Source of the DNA: Paenibacillus massiliensis subsp. panacisoli DSM 21345
GTDB lineage: Bacteria > Bacillota > Bacilli > Paenibacillales > Paenibacillaceae
DNA length: 64,000 nt
NCBI RefSeq assembly: GCF_000426545.1
Contig: NZ_AUFO01000011.1
Span: 155,202-219,201, forward strand
Direction of reading: 5' to 3'
A model generated the notes under the pieces. It was not told the DNA's origin and did no database searches. It was given only the letters and a program-made list of their open reading frames with translations. Below, one piece after another: positions 1 to 9,304 of this stretch. Numbering within the stretch: the stretch's first letter is position 1; the number at the start of each line of letters is the position of its first letter. A program made the translations under genes and the position numbers.

Positions 1-915
1 GCCGACCGGATGCTGCAATTCGCCAGCAGCTCGTTCGATGCCTCGGTCTGGGAGATGTTCACAATCTGGCTGGGTGGCGGCACACTGCATTTGATCTCGC
101 GGGATGTGATCAACCATCTGCATGAATTCGCTCGCTATATGAACGAGCAGGAGATTACGATCGCGTTGCTGCCGCCAACGTATCTGGCGAATCTGGAGCC
201 GAAGAGCCTGCCGAAGCTGAGAAAGCTGGTGACTGGCGGCTCGGCGATCACGAAGGAGCTGGTAACGCGCTGGAAGGACCACGTGGAATACATGAATGCC
301 TATGGCCCGAGTGAATCGACGGTCATAGCCACGACGTGGACCTATCAGGTAGCGGATATGGAGCTCTCTACGGTGCCGATTGGCAAGCCGATAGCCAACA
401 CCCGCATCTATGTGCTGGACCCCCAACAGCAGCTGTTACCACTCGGAGCAGCAGGTGAGCTGTGCATCGCGGGAGACGGTCTGGCGCGAGGATATCTGAA
501 TCGACCGGAGCTGACAGCGGAGAAATTCGTGGACCATCCGTATGAGTCCGGGCAGAAGCTGTATCGAACCGGAGATCTGGTGCGCTGGCTGCCAGGAGGA
601 ACGCTGGAGTTCCTGGGCCGCATCGACGATCAGGTGAAGATTCGCGGCTTCCGGATCGAGCTGGGCGAGATTGAGCAGCAATTGCAGAAGCATCTTTTGG
701 TGCGGGAGGCGGCTGTAGTGGCCCTTGCGGATCAGCAAGGAGAGAAGTATCTGGCGGCGTATATTACAGCGGAGGCTGAGCTGGAGCCAGAGGAGCTGCG
801 CCAGCAGCTGCTGGCGGAACTGCCAGACTACATGGTGCCGTCGGCCTGGACGCAGCTGGAGCAGATGCCCTTATCACCGAGCGGCAAGATTGACCGCAAG
901 GCGCTGCCTGAGCCG
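1..915 (+). repeat. Direct repeat copy 1, adenylation domain
   Basis: This stretch reappears at 4546-5460, offset by 4545 bases, which is exactly 1515 codons. By eye only six residues differ over about 305. Similarity stops abruptly just after the A10 motif, where the linkers to the two carrier domains are unrelated. The left edge of the repeat is outside the window. Confidence 0.95.
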
Positions 916-3900
916 CTTCAGCGGACGAATACAGGAACGGTAGCCTACGTGGCACCTCGCACCGTAATTGAACAAATCCTAGTGAAGGTGTGGGAGCAGG
1001 TCCTGAAGGTGGAGCGAGTCGGCATCCGAGACCACTTCCTTAACCTTGGCGGGGATTCCATTAAGGCGATTCAGATTGTATCCAAACTCCATGACTACAA
1101 ATTGCAGCTGCAGCTCAAGGATCTGTTTGACCATCCGCTCATTGAGGAGTTAAGTGCCTGTGTCCAATCGGAGGTGCGGAGGGCGTTCCAGGGCGCGGTG
1201 AACGGAAGGATCGTAACGACTCCTATCCAGAGCTGGTTCTTTGAGCAGCCGTTTGCCGCCAGGCATCATTTCAATCAGTCGGTTCTGCTGCGTCGGGCCG
1301 AGGGCTTTGATGAGGCGCTGCTAAGACGTGTATTCGACAGGCTGGTAGCACATCATGATGTACTGCGCTTGGTAGTGCGAGAGCATGAAGGACAAGTAGT
1401 TCTGTTCAACAGGGACATGGAGGGTCAGTTCTATTCATTGGAAGTGAAGGATTTTACAGCTCTCGACCAGCCTATTGAAGCCGTCAAGGAAGCTTCCGCC
1501 GAGCTGCAGCAAGGTATGGATATTCAGCAGGGGCCATTGGTGCAGGCAGGTCTGTTCCGAACGACAGTCGGGGACTATCTCTGTATAAGCATTCATCATC
1601 TTGTCGTAGATGGCGTATCCTGGCGTATTCTGTTCGAGGACATGGCAATGGGGTATCGACAGGCGGAAGAAGGGCAGCCTATCACGTTTCGAGAGAAGAC
1701 AGATTCCTTCCTAATGTGGTCTGAGCGGCTTCAGACCTATGCTGACAGCGAGGAGCTGAAGCAGGAGCTGGCTTATTGGCGGGAGTTGGACCAGCTGGAG
1801 ATCAAGCCTGTTCCGAAGGACTACCCTGTGCAAGAACGAACCATGGCCGGTATCAGACAGGTAGAGATCATGCTGGATGAGCTGGAGACCACCCGACTGC
1901 TGAAAGAAGTGAACAAGGCCTACAATACAGAAATTAATGATGTCCTATTGACCGCGCTAGGTGAGGCTGTTCACGAATGGACAGGAGAAGAGCAAGTGCT
2001 TGTGAATCTGGAGGGGCATGGTCGCGAGCAGATTGTCAGGGATATCAATATCAGCAGAACAGTAGGCTGGTTCACGGCTCAGTTTCCTGTCGTGCTGGAC
2101 ATGGCGGGGGCCGGGGAGTTGTCCTCCCGGATCAAGAGCATCAAGGAAGGGCTACGACGTATTCCACATAAAGGAATAGGCTACGGTATTTTGAAGTATA
2201 TGTCCAATAACAAAGAACAACTGAGTCCTATCTCCCGGCTGCATCCAGAGATCAGCTTCAACTATCTCGGGCAATTTGACGAGGACACAGATATTGGCGT
2301 CTTTACCATTGCAGACGTACTCACGGATGGGACGGTGTCACCAGACATGCCTAGACCTTACTGTCTGGATATTAACGGCAGCGTAAGAGAAGGCAGACTG
2401 TGTCTGAGCTTCGCTTATCATAAGGACGAATACGATAGTGCCACGATGAAGCGAGTAGCGGAGAGCTTCAGACGCCATTTGCAGCACATCATTGAGCATT
2501 GCGCGACGCGGGAATACACGGAGCTGACGACAAGCGATGTAAGCTCCAGCGATATCACTTCATCAGAGATTGAGGAGGTCTATCGCAGGTTCGCGGGTGA
2601 AAAGGCCAAGATTACAGACATGTACACGCTGAGTCCGATGCAATCCGGCATGCTGTTTCATTTTCTGAAGGAAAAGGACTCCCCTGCTTATTTTGAGCAA
2701 GCTGTGCTGCATCTGGAGGGAGAGCTCGATAAAGAATTGCTGGAGCAGTCCTTCCGTCACTTGATCCAGCGGCATGATATTTTGCGTACAGCCTTTATCT
2801 ATGAAAGGGTGGAAAAACCCATTCAGGTCGTACTTCAGGAACGACCAATGGACCTGTTCTATCAATATATCTCTTTCTTGTCGGAGAAGGAGCAAGAGAA
2901 CTATCTACAGTCATATCTGGAGGAGGACAAGGCAAGAGGCTTTGATCTTACTCGGGACCCGCTGATCAGAGTTGCCTTAATCCGCATGAGCACAGACAGC
3001 TATCGTCTGGTCTGGAGCTTTCACCATATCATTATGGATGGCTGGTGTCTTGGGATAGTCTTCAAAGAACTATTGGAGGTATACCAATCGCTGCAGCAAG
3101 GGAAAGAACCTCAATTAGGACCTGCATATCCCTATGGCCAATATATCCGCTGGCTGGAACAACGGGAAGACCGTGAGACGGCCTCCTATTGGGAGTGTTA
3201 CTTGGCCGATTACGAGAACCCGGCGCTACTGCCTCGCAACCAGAATGGCATAGTCCATGCGAGGTATCAGCAGGATGAGTATGATGTTGTAATTGCTGGG
3301 GAGACGAAAATGAGCCTGGAGAGCATCGCTAGGGACAATGGTGCCACACTGAGTACATTAATGCAGGCAGTCTGGGGTGTGCTGCTGCAACGGTATAACA
3401 ATACGAGAGATGTCGTATTCGGATCCGTCGTATCAGGAAGACCTGCGGAGATTCAGGGCGTGGAGCGGATGGTAGGTTTGTTCATCAACACGATCCCTGT
3501 CAGGGTCCAGGCAGAACAGGATGAGACCTTTTCAGCCTTGGTAGGAAAATTACAGCGTGAGGCACTGGAGGCAGAGCAGCATCACTATTCTCCACTCGCG
3601 GAAATCCAGTCACGGACAGCTCAAGGAAGTGAATTGGTGCACACGCTGATGGCTTTCGAGAACTATCCAATGGAGGATGTTGTTAAGGGACGTAGTGGAA
3701 CTGATGCTGATGTGCGCATTCTGGCCGCGCAGGTGTCCGAGCAGACGAACTATGATTTTAATTTCATAGTGATGCCTGGAAGCGAGTTGCAGATCAAGTT
3801 CCGCTACAATCGATTGGCTTACAACAGAGGCTTTGTGGAACGGCTAGCATCACAGGTACGGAAGGTGATCCGTGAGATTATCCAAGCCCCGGGCATACGG

Positions 3901-6900
3901 ATTGATGCCATTGAGGTCGTAGCGGAGGACGAGAGGAATGTCCAGCTTCAGGACTTCAATCAGACCGCCGCGGACTATCCGCGAGAGCAGACCATACAGC
4001 AGCGGTTCGAGGAACAGGCTGCGAGCAGGGCAGACCATCCGGCCCTCGTGTGGGATGGACAGCTGCTGACCTATCAGGAGCTGAATGCACGGGCGAACCG
4101 TCTGGCTCGTACGCTGAGGGGACGAGGCGTGCAGCCAGATGATATCGTGGCGATCATGATGGAGCGCTCACCAGAGATGGTCATCGCCGTCCTGGCGACA
4201 CTCAAGGCCGGCGGAGCCTATCTGCCGGTCGACCCGAACTATCCCGAGGAGCGGATTCAGTACATGCTGGAGGATAGCGGAGCCTCGTTGCTGCTGACCC
4301 AACAGCAGCTGCGTGACAAGGCGGGGGCTTATGCAGCGGACAGGATCATCGAAATAGGCGCAGAGTACGTTCAGGTAGCCGCACCGGAGGATAGCATCAA
4401 TCTGGAGCAGGTGAACAGCCCGAATGATCTGGCCTACATCATCTACACCTCAGGCTCGACGGGACGGCCTAAAGGGGTCATGGTGGAGCATCGAGGCGTG
4501 CTCAATCTCCAGCAGTACTTCGCGGACCATTGGGGCGTGAGCGGAGCCGACCGGATGCTGCAATTCGCCAGCAGCTCGTTCGATGCCTCGGTCTGGGAGA
4601 TGTTCACGATCTGGCTGGGCGGCGGCACGCTGCATTTGATCTCGCGGGATGTGATCAACCATCTGCATGAATTCGTTCGCTATATGAACGAGCAGGAGAT
4701 TACCATCGCGTTGCTGCCGCCAACGTATCTGGCGAATCTGGAGCCGAAGAGCCTGCCAAAGCTGAGGAAGCTGGTGACCGGCGGCTCGGCCATCACGAAG
4801 GAGCTGGTGACGCGCTGGAAGGACCACGTGGAATACATGAATGCCTATGGCCCGAGTGAATCGACGGTCATAGCCACGACATGGACCTATCAGGCAGCGG
4901 ATATGGAACTCTCTACGGTGCCTATTGGCAAGCCAATAGCCAACACCCGCATCTATGTGCTGGACCCCCAACAGCAGCTATTGCCGCTCGGGGCAGCAGG
5001 TGAGCTGTGCATCGCGGGAGACGGTCTGGCGCGGGGATATCTGAATCGACCGGAGCTGACAGCGGAGAAATTCGTGGACCATCCGTATGAGGCCGGGCAG
5101 AAGCTGTATCGGACCGGGGATCTGGTGCGCTGGCTGCCGGGAGGGACGCTGGAGTTCCTTGGCCGCATCGACGATCAGGTGAAGATTCACGGCTTCCGGA
5201 TCGAGCTGGGCGAGATTGAGCAGCAATTGCAGAAGCATCCTTTGGTGCGGGAGGCGGCTGTAGTGGCCCTTGCGGATCAGCAAGGAGAGAAGTATCTGGC
5301 GGCATATATTACAGCGGAGGCTGAGCTGGAGCCAGAGGAGCTACGACAGCAGCTGCTGGCGGAACTACCAGACTACATGGTACCGTCGGCCTGGACGCAG
5401 CTGGAGCAGATGCCTTTATCACCGAGCGGCAAGATTGAGCGTAAGGCATTACCTGAGCCTGCATTAGGACAGGCTAGCACACTCGTCCCACCAAGAAATG
5501 ACGTGGATGCGACCATCCTGAAGGTGTGGAGGGACATTTTGCGTGTGGAAATGATCGGCATTGATGATCAATTCTTCAGACTTGGCGGCAATTCCATCAA
5601 GGCGATCCAGGTGGTCTCAAGGCTTGCTCTTGATTTTGAAGTAGGCATTAACGATATCTTCGAGCATCCGACCGTTCGGACCTTGGCGGATCATATTAAA
5701 TATTCCAAGGATCGGTTGAAGGGATTCGTACAAGCTCTTCAACAAGCTTCTGCTACCCGGCAGACTGGAGCTACTATTCTTGATGGCGGTATCCGCAGAA
5801 GCCTGAGAGAGTACCGGATGAGAAATCGAAATTATGACCATATCAATCTTGCCGAGCGGTCAGATTATCATGATATTCTGCTGGCTGGCGCGACAGGGTA
5901 CCTAGGCATCCATATTCTCTATCAATTGCTGCAGAAGACAGATTACACAATTCACGTTCCTGTGCGCGGAGCCAATGATGCCGAGGCGCTGGAACGGCTG
6001 CAGGCGAAGCTGAGGTTTCATTTTGGGAGCGAGCTTGGCTGGCAGCGTGGCTGGGAGGGTCGACTGATTGTGTTCCGTGGGGACCTGACCGAGGAGGCCT
6101 TCGGACTGAGCGAGGAACGTTATGAGCGCTTGGCGAACACGGTGGATGCTGTCATGAATACAGCGGCGAACGTGAAGCATTTCGGGCATTATGAGGAGTT
6201 CGTAGCCGTCAATGTGGAAGGGAACCGCAGGCTGATTGATTTTGCTAATGCCGGAAAGAAGAAGGATTACAATTTCGTCTCCACGACAAGCGTGGGAAGC
6301 GGATGGATAGAGGATCAGAGTAGCATTCTGTACACGGAGTACGATGGTCATGTCGGGCAGAGCTTGGATAACTATTATGTCATGACGAAGCTGGAGGCTG
6401 AGCAAGAGATCGTCGAAGCCCGGAAGACAGGATTGACGTCGAATGTATTCAGAGTAGGTAACCTGGTATTTGATTCACATTCAGGGGTGTTCCAGGAGAA
6501 TATCTCGGACAATGCCTTTTATTCTCTTATCAAGTCACTAGTTACGCTTGGCAAGGTGCCGGATATGCAGCAGAAGACGATGAATTTCTCCTTTGTAGAT
6601 GAGGTAGCCGAAGCCATCGTGCTTCTATTTGACCGGAAACATCTGAGAAATGAGACTTATCATCTGTACAATAGCCATCAGATCAGCATGAAGGACTTTG
6701 CCGATCTGCTAGACCAAGCGGAGATACATGTCGAGGCAATGCCTATGAATGAATTCACTGAATATATGCTTGCACAATACAATCAACCAGATACACAGCA
6801 GGAGATTGCCCGGATTTTGGTCCACTCGAATGTCTTTTTTGAGGGGGCAAGCAAGACGCTCTTCCTGTTGAGGAACAGCAAAAGTGACCAGCTTTTGCGC

Positions 6901-6984
6901 AAGCTTGGATTTGAATGGTCCCGAGTGGATGATCACAAGGTAAGACTGATGATGGAGCATATTCGTAAGGTCGGATTTATGTAA
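1..6984 (+). CDS. Nonribosomal peptide synthetase, 3' part (A-PCP-E-C-A-PCP-reductase)
   Basis: The reading frame is open from base 1, so the true start lies left of the window. Domains in order: adenylation from before the core-4 region (FDASVWEMF) to the A10 lysine near 890; carrier protein with phosphopantetheine Ser at 1057 in LGGDSI, the form usual before epimerases; epimerisation domain (TPIQSWFF near 1219, HHLVVDG near 1594); condensation domain (HHIIMDG near 3022); a full adenylation domain (TSGSTGRPKG near 4447); second carrier with Ser at 5593 (LGGNSI); terminal thioester reductase (GATGYLG near 5890, YVMTK near 6376). No thioesterase is present, so release should be reductive, giving a C-terminal aldehyde or alcohol. 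Read against the GrsA pocket, both A domains give the code D-A-W-L-V-G-A-V-I-K, suggesting the same hydrophobic residue twice; this is inference. The epimerase implies that the second-last residue is D. The product is not identifiable without the upstream modules. Confidence 0.96.
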   Translation, partial: ADRMLQFASSSFDASVWEMFTIWLGGGTLHLISRDVINHLHEFARYMNEQEITIALLPPTYLANLEPKSLPKLRKLVTGGSAITKELVTRWKDHVEYMNAYGPSESTVIATTWTYQVADMELSTVPIGKPIANTRIYVLDPQQQLLPLGAAGELCIAGDGLARGYLNRPELTAEKFVDHPYESGQKLYRTGDLVRWLPGGTLEFLGRIDDQVKIRGFRIELGEIEQQLQKHLLVREAAVVALADQQGEKYLAAYITAEAELEPEELRQQLLAELPDYMVPSAWTQLEQMPLSPSGKIDRKALPEPLQRTNTGTVAYVAPRTVIEQILVKVWEQVLKVERVGIRDHFLNLGGDSIKAIQIVSKLHDYKLQLQLKDLFDHPLIEELSACVQSEVRRAFQGAVNGRIVTTPIQSWFFEQPFAARHHFNQSVLLRRAEGFDEALLRRVFDRLVAHHDVLRLVVREHEGQVVLFNRDMEGQFYSLEVKDFTALDQPIEAVKEASAELQQGMDIQQGPLVQAGLFRTTVGDYLCISIHHLVVDGVSWRILFEDMAMGYRQAEEGQPITFREKTDSFLMWSERLQTYADSEELKQELAYWRELDQLEIKPVPKDYPVQERTMAGIRQVEIMLDELETTRLLKEVNKAYNTEINDVLLTALGEAVHEWTGEEQVLVNLEGHGREQIVRDINISRTVGWFTAQFPVVLDMAGAGELSSRIKSIKEGLRRIPHKGIGYGILKYMSNNKEQLSPISRLHPEISFNYLGQFDEDTDIGVFTIADVLTDGTVSPDMPRPYCLDINGSVREGRLCLSFAYHKDEYDSATMKRVAESFRRHLQHIIEHCATREYTELTTSDVSSSDITSSEIEEVYRRFAGEKAKITDMYTLSPMQSGMLFHFLKEKDSPAYFEQAVLHLEGELDKELLEQSFRHLIQRHDILRTAFIYERVEKPIQVVLQERPMDLFYQYISFLSEKEQENYLQSYLEEDKARGFDLTRDPLIRVALIRMSTDSYRLVWSFHHIIMDGWCLGIVFKELLEVYQSLQQGKEPQLGPAYPYGQYIRWLEQREDRETASYWECYLADYENPALLPRNQNGIVHARYQQDEYDVVIAGETKMSLESIARDNGATLSTLMQAVWGVLLQRYNNTRDVVFGSVVSGRPAEIQGVERMVGLFINTIPVRVQAEQDETFSALVGKLQREALEAEQHHYSPLAEIQSRTAQGSELVHTLMAFENYPMEDVVKGRSGTDADVRILAAQVSEQTNYDFNFIVMPGSELQIKFRYNRLAYNRGFVERLASQVRKVIREIIQAPGIRIDAIEVVAEDERNVQLQDFNQTAADYPREQTIQQRFEEQAASRADHPALVWDGQLLTYQELNARANRLARTLRGRGVQPDDIVAIMMERSPEMVIAVLATLKAGGAYLPVDPNYPEERIQYMLEDSGASLLLTQQQLRDKAGAYAADRIIEIGAEYVQVAAPEDSINLEQVNSPNDLAYIIYTSGSTGRPKGVMVEHRGVLNLQQYFADHWGVSGADRMLQFASSSFDASVWEMFTIWLGGGTLHLISRDVINHLHEFVRYMNEQEITIALLPPTYLANLEPKSLPKLRKLVTGGSAITKELVTRWKDHVEYMNAYGPSESTVIATTWTYQAADMELSTVPIGKPIANTRIYVLDPQQQLLPLGAAGELCIAGDGLARGYLNRPELTAEKFVDHPYEAGQKLYRTGDLVRWLPGGTLEFLGRIDDQVKIHGFRIELGEIEQQLQKHPLVREAAVVALADQQGEKYLAAYITAEAELEPEELRQQLLAELPDYMVPSAWTQLEQMPLSPSGKIERKALPEPALGQASTLVPPRNDVDATILKVWRDILRVEMIGIDDQFFRLGGNSIKAIQVVSRLALDFEVGINDIFEHPTVRTLADHIKYSKDRLKGFVQALQQASATRQTGATILDGGIRRSLREYRMRNRNYDHINLAERSDYHDILLAGATGYLGIHILYQLLQKTDYTIHVPVRGANDAEALERLQAKLRFHFGSELGWQRGWEGRLIVFRGDLTEEAFGLSEERYERLANTVDAVMNTAANVKHFGHYEEFVAVNVEGNRRLIDFANAGKKKDYNFVSTTSVGSGWIEDQSSILYTEYDGHVGQSLDNYYVMTKLEAEQEIVEARKTGLTSNVFRVGNLVFDSHSGVFQENISDNAFYSLIKSLVTLGKVPDMQQKTMNFSFVDEVAEAIVLLFDRKHLRNETYHLYNSHQISMKDFADLLDQAEIHVEAMPMNEFTEYMLAQYNQPDTQQEIARILVHSNVFFEGASKTLFLLRNSKSDQLLRKLGFEWSRVDDHKVRLMMEHIRKVGFM
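4546..5460 (+). repeat. Direct repeat copy 2, adenylation domain
   Basis: Second copy of the repeat at 1-915. Differences from copy 1 include Val for Ala after HEF, Ala for Val in TYQxADMEL, and a His in place of the usual Arg in the A8 motif (KIHGFRIEL against KIRGFRIEL). The sharing of long stretches of identical codons suggests recent duplication or gene conversion between modules. Confidence 0.95.
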
Positions 6985-7033
6985 GCATTTTTCATGTTTA
7001 TGTAAGACAAGGATAAGAAAGGGGGAGACCCGT

Positions 7034-8332
7034 ATGGATGCAATCAAATTGGCAAGCACGTACTTTTTCGGGACAGAAGACTATCTGTCAGCGAACAGCA
7101 TGATTGCAACGATCACTTTCAAGAGCAAAATATCACCCGCCACAATGTATTCCAGCTATCGCTTGCTGATCCTGAACAACCCCCTGCTGCAGGCCAAGAA
7201 AGTGGAGTTACCCGCCGAGGACAGCTTCGTATGGGAGCCATTTACAGAAGACGAGCTGGACCGACTGCTGGCGCTGGAGCAAACAAAGCAGGCCACGTAC
7301 CGGACAGAAGCAGAGATTCTCGCAGACTATGCTCCGACTAATGATCGTCTTCCATTTCGCATTGATCCGATCAACGAATTTACGATGATCTTTGCGATGA
7401 ATCATGCAGTGGCCAATGGTCTTAGCCTCGTATTCTGGATTCAGCGGTGGCTGGAGTTGTATTCCGGTGCACGAGAGGTACAGTCAAATGTCACCAGCCC
7501 AGAGCAGTCCTTACCCATCAGACGAACGATCAATCTTGGCAAGAAGGTGGCTGCTTACTCCTGGATGCCAGTATTTATTGCGGGCTTCTTATTCAAGGCT
7601 ATGGGGCGAGGAGGAGGAGCGAGCGGTACCGTTGATCTGAGCGGAGGGAGAAAACCGGAGACAGGTGGCACCCATGCCAAGAGATCGTATTGCTTTAGCC
7701 AGGAGGAGACGGCAGCGATCTTGCGGCATAGCCGGGATCGGGACATGACGTTAACAGAGTACGTCTGTTACCGGATGACTGAGGGACTGCTGCAGCATGC
7801 ACCGAAGCAGCAACGTGTATTTGTATCCATGCCGATGGATCTGCAGCATCTGCTCCACTATTCGCCGGAGACGATGCATGGGAATTATGTAGCCAGTCTT
7901 CCGATGCAATTTTTTCGATCAGGAGATGTGGCCAAGCAGGTGAAGCGGGAATTCAGATGGTTCAAAAGGGGAGTACCCTACGCGCTCTCAATTTTCTTTG
8001 CATCGTTCTCCAATTCATATCGGAAGTATAAAGAGCAGTGCCTGCAATTGTCTATGAAATCAATGCCTGAGCGGTTTCCAGCGTGGAATTTTTCCATTAC
8101 CCTGTCCAATCTGGGGAGAATCACGCATCCGCTGCTGGAGGAATGGATAGATACCATCTATTTCTCGATCAAAAACCAGTCGGTGCTACTCACCACTGCT
8201 ACCTTATCAGGGCGGCTAATGATGGAGGTCAGCGTCTTGGAGAAGCTTTACGATTCAGAGGAGGTATTCGGCCTGTTCGATCGAATTCTGTCTCCAGATC
8301 ATCTGCTGAGTCAGGCAGAGTCCGTCTCTTGA
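7034..8332 (+). CDS. Stand-alone condensation-superfamily acyltransferase-like protein
   Basis: The 432-residue protein starts at an ATG after a GGGGGAG ribosome site, 49 bases beyond the NRPS stop, so it is probably in the same operon. It has the layout of the condensation/alcohol acyltransferase/PapA5 superfamily: an N-terminal half ending in a histidine motif near residues 123-128 (N-H-A-V-A-N-G) and a C-terminal half with an S-N-L-G-R strand near residue 357 followed by the usual final strands. The histidine motif is degenerate: the first His of HHxxxDG is Asn and the Asp is Asn, while the second (catalytic-type) His is kept. Family membership is fairly safe; the reaction is not known. 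Because the NRPS ends in a reductase, O-acylation of a peptide alcohol or acylation of another precursor is a reasonable guess. No carrier or adenylation domain is attached. Confidence 0.7.
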   Translation: MDAIKLASTYFFGTEDYLSANSMIATITFKSKISPATMYSSYRLLILNNPLLQAKKVELPAEDSFVWEPFTEDELDRLLALEQTKQATYRTEAEILADYAPTNDRLPFRIDPINEFTMIFAMNHAVANGLSLVFWIQRWLELYSGAREVQSNVTSPEQSLPIRRTINLGKKVAAYSWMPVFIAGFLFKAMGRGGGASGTVDLSGGRKPETGGTHAKRSYCFSQEETAAILRHSRDRDMTLTEYVCYRMTEGLLQHAPKQQRVFVSMPMDLQHLLHYSPETMHGNYVASLPMQFFRSGDVAKQVKREFRWFKRGVPYALSIFFASFSNSYRKYKEQCLQLSMKSMPERFPAWNFSITLSNLGRITHPLLEEWIDTIYFSIKNQSVLLTTATLSGRLMMEVSVLEKLYDSEEVFGLFDRILSPDHLLSQAESVS

Positions 8333-8368
8333 TGTCCTGTTCTTACAATTCATATGTGCATAGATTCA

Positions 8369-8388
8369 GGCGCCCCGAGGGGCGCCTC
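8369..8388 (+). terminator. GC-rich hairpin after the NRPS operon
   Basis: A perfect 9-base inverted repeat (AGGCGCCCC / GGGGCGCCT) lies 36 bases after the acyltransferase stop. It is followed by CATTTGTTATTG, only a weak T-run, so termination is likely but not certain. The following 100 bases carry two copies of TTTGTTATTGTCC (near 8391 and 8419) and no gene. Confidence 0.55.
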
Positions 8389-8496
8389 ATTTGTTATTGT
8401 CCAGCTTGTTATGTTCAGTTTGTTATTGTCCGGAGTCATTCTGACAGGTGCCCTACCAAAAGATCGAATTCTAAATACGTCAATAAATACATTTTT

Positions 8497-8526
8497 TTGA
8501 CAGAAAACGGCTATCCTCGCTATAAT
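8497..8526 (+). promoter_or_regulatory. Consensus sigma-A promoter for the deformylase gene
   Basis: TTGACA (8497-8502) and TATAAT (8521-8526) are separated by 18 bases. This is a full consensus match, about 165 bases upstream of the deformylase ATG, leaving a long leader with no obvious hairpin. Confidence 0.75.
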
Positions 8527-8690
8527 CATACATGTGAATCTTTTACATAAATTCAATGAGTGTAACCGATTGTTGATACAATAAGGCTACTACAAGAGTG
8601 ATTATACAATCTTACTGATATATGAACTAATGCAGGGTGTGATCATTAGAGCATTGGCCCAAGATCTGAATAAGAAAGTTGAGGCTGTCC

Positions 8691-9278
8691 ATGTCCATAA
8701 TCAAGCCATTAGACCCTCCATTGTTGCTGATGAAGGATATTATTCGAGAAGGTGCTCCAGCATTGCATAGACGTGCTGTAGCGGTGTCGTCACCTCCGGG
8801 CGAAGAAGACAGACAATACATGCAGCTTATGATGGAATACCTGAAGAACAGCCAAGACCCTAGCGTAGCCTCGCGATACGAGCTGCGAGCGGGTGTAGGT
8901 ATGTCTGCCAATCAGATCGGCTTAAATAAGCGCATGTGCGTAATCTGCATTCAGAAGCCTGAGCTTCAAGTGGAGTACGAGCTGTATAATCCTGTTCTGA
9001 TCAGTCATTCCGATACAATGATATTCTTGGCGGCTGGTGAGGGCTGCTTGTCGGTTGATCGATATGTTCCGGGCTTCGTGCCGCGCTATGAGTGGGTAAA
9101 GGTTCAGGCCGCGGATGCATGGGGCACGGTAAATGAGTACACATTCCACGATTACACTAGTATTGTTGTGCAGCATGAGCTGGACCACCTGGACGGTGTC
9201 CTGTTCTATGATCACATCTCTATACCGAATCCATTCCAATTGCCTGATCATGTGAGCGTCCGGCCTATTATTATGTAA
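8691..9278 (+). CDS. def: Peptide deformylase (type 2)
   Basis: Removes the N-terminal formyl group from nascent polypeptides. All three metal-site motifs are present: G-V-G-M-S-A-N-Q-I-G (motif 1, with the conserved Gln), E-G-C-L-S (metal Cys) and Q-H-E-L-D-H (two metal His and the catalytic Glu). The 195-residue length and the long insert before motif 1 match the Gram-positive type 2 enzymes. Motif 1 departs from the usual G-L-A-A-P-Q. I prefer ATG 8691, with GAGG 6 bases upstream, over the TTG at 8679. It sits alone with a strong promoter between an NRPS operon and a two-component system rather than beside fmt. It may be a second deformylase; a role in processing or resisting a formylated peptide is speculation. 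Confidence 0.9.
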   Translation: MSIIKPLDPPLLLMKDIIREGAPALHRRAVAVSSPPGEEDRQYMQLMMEYLKNSQDPSVASRYELRAGVGMSANQIGLNKRMCVICIQKPELQVEYELYNPVLISHSDTMIFLAAGEGCLSVDRYVPGFVPRYEWVKVQAADAWGTVNEYTFHDYTSIVVQHELDHLDGVLFYDHISIPNPFQLPDHVSVRPIIM

Positions 9279-9287
9279 GCGCTTGAT
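9274..9287 (+). promoter_or_regulatory. cre-like site over the deformylase stop codon
   Basis: TGTAAGCGCTTGAT fits the CcpA operator consensus TGWAARCGYTWNCW at 13 of 14 positions. It overlaps the deformylase stop codon and lies 18-31 bases before the sensor kinase start, so it could place the two-component genes under carbon catabolite control. A chance match is possible. Confidence 0.4.
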
Positions 9288-9304
9288 AGGAGGGGAGGGC
9301 TTGT

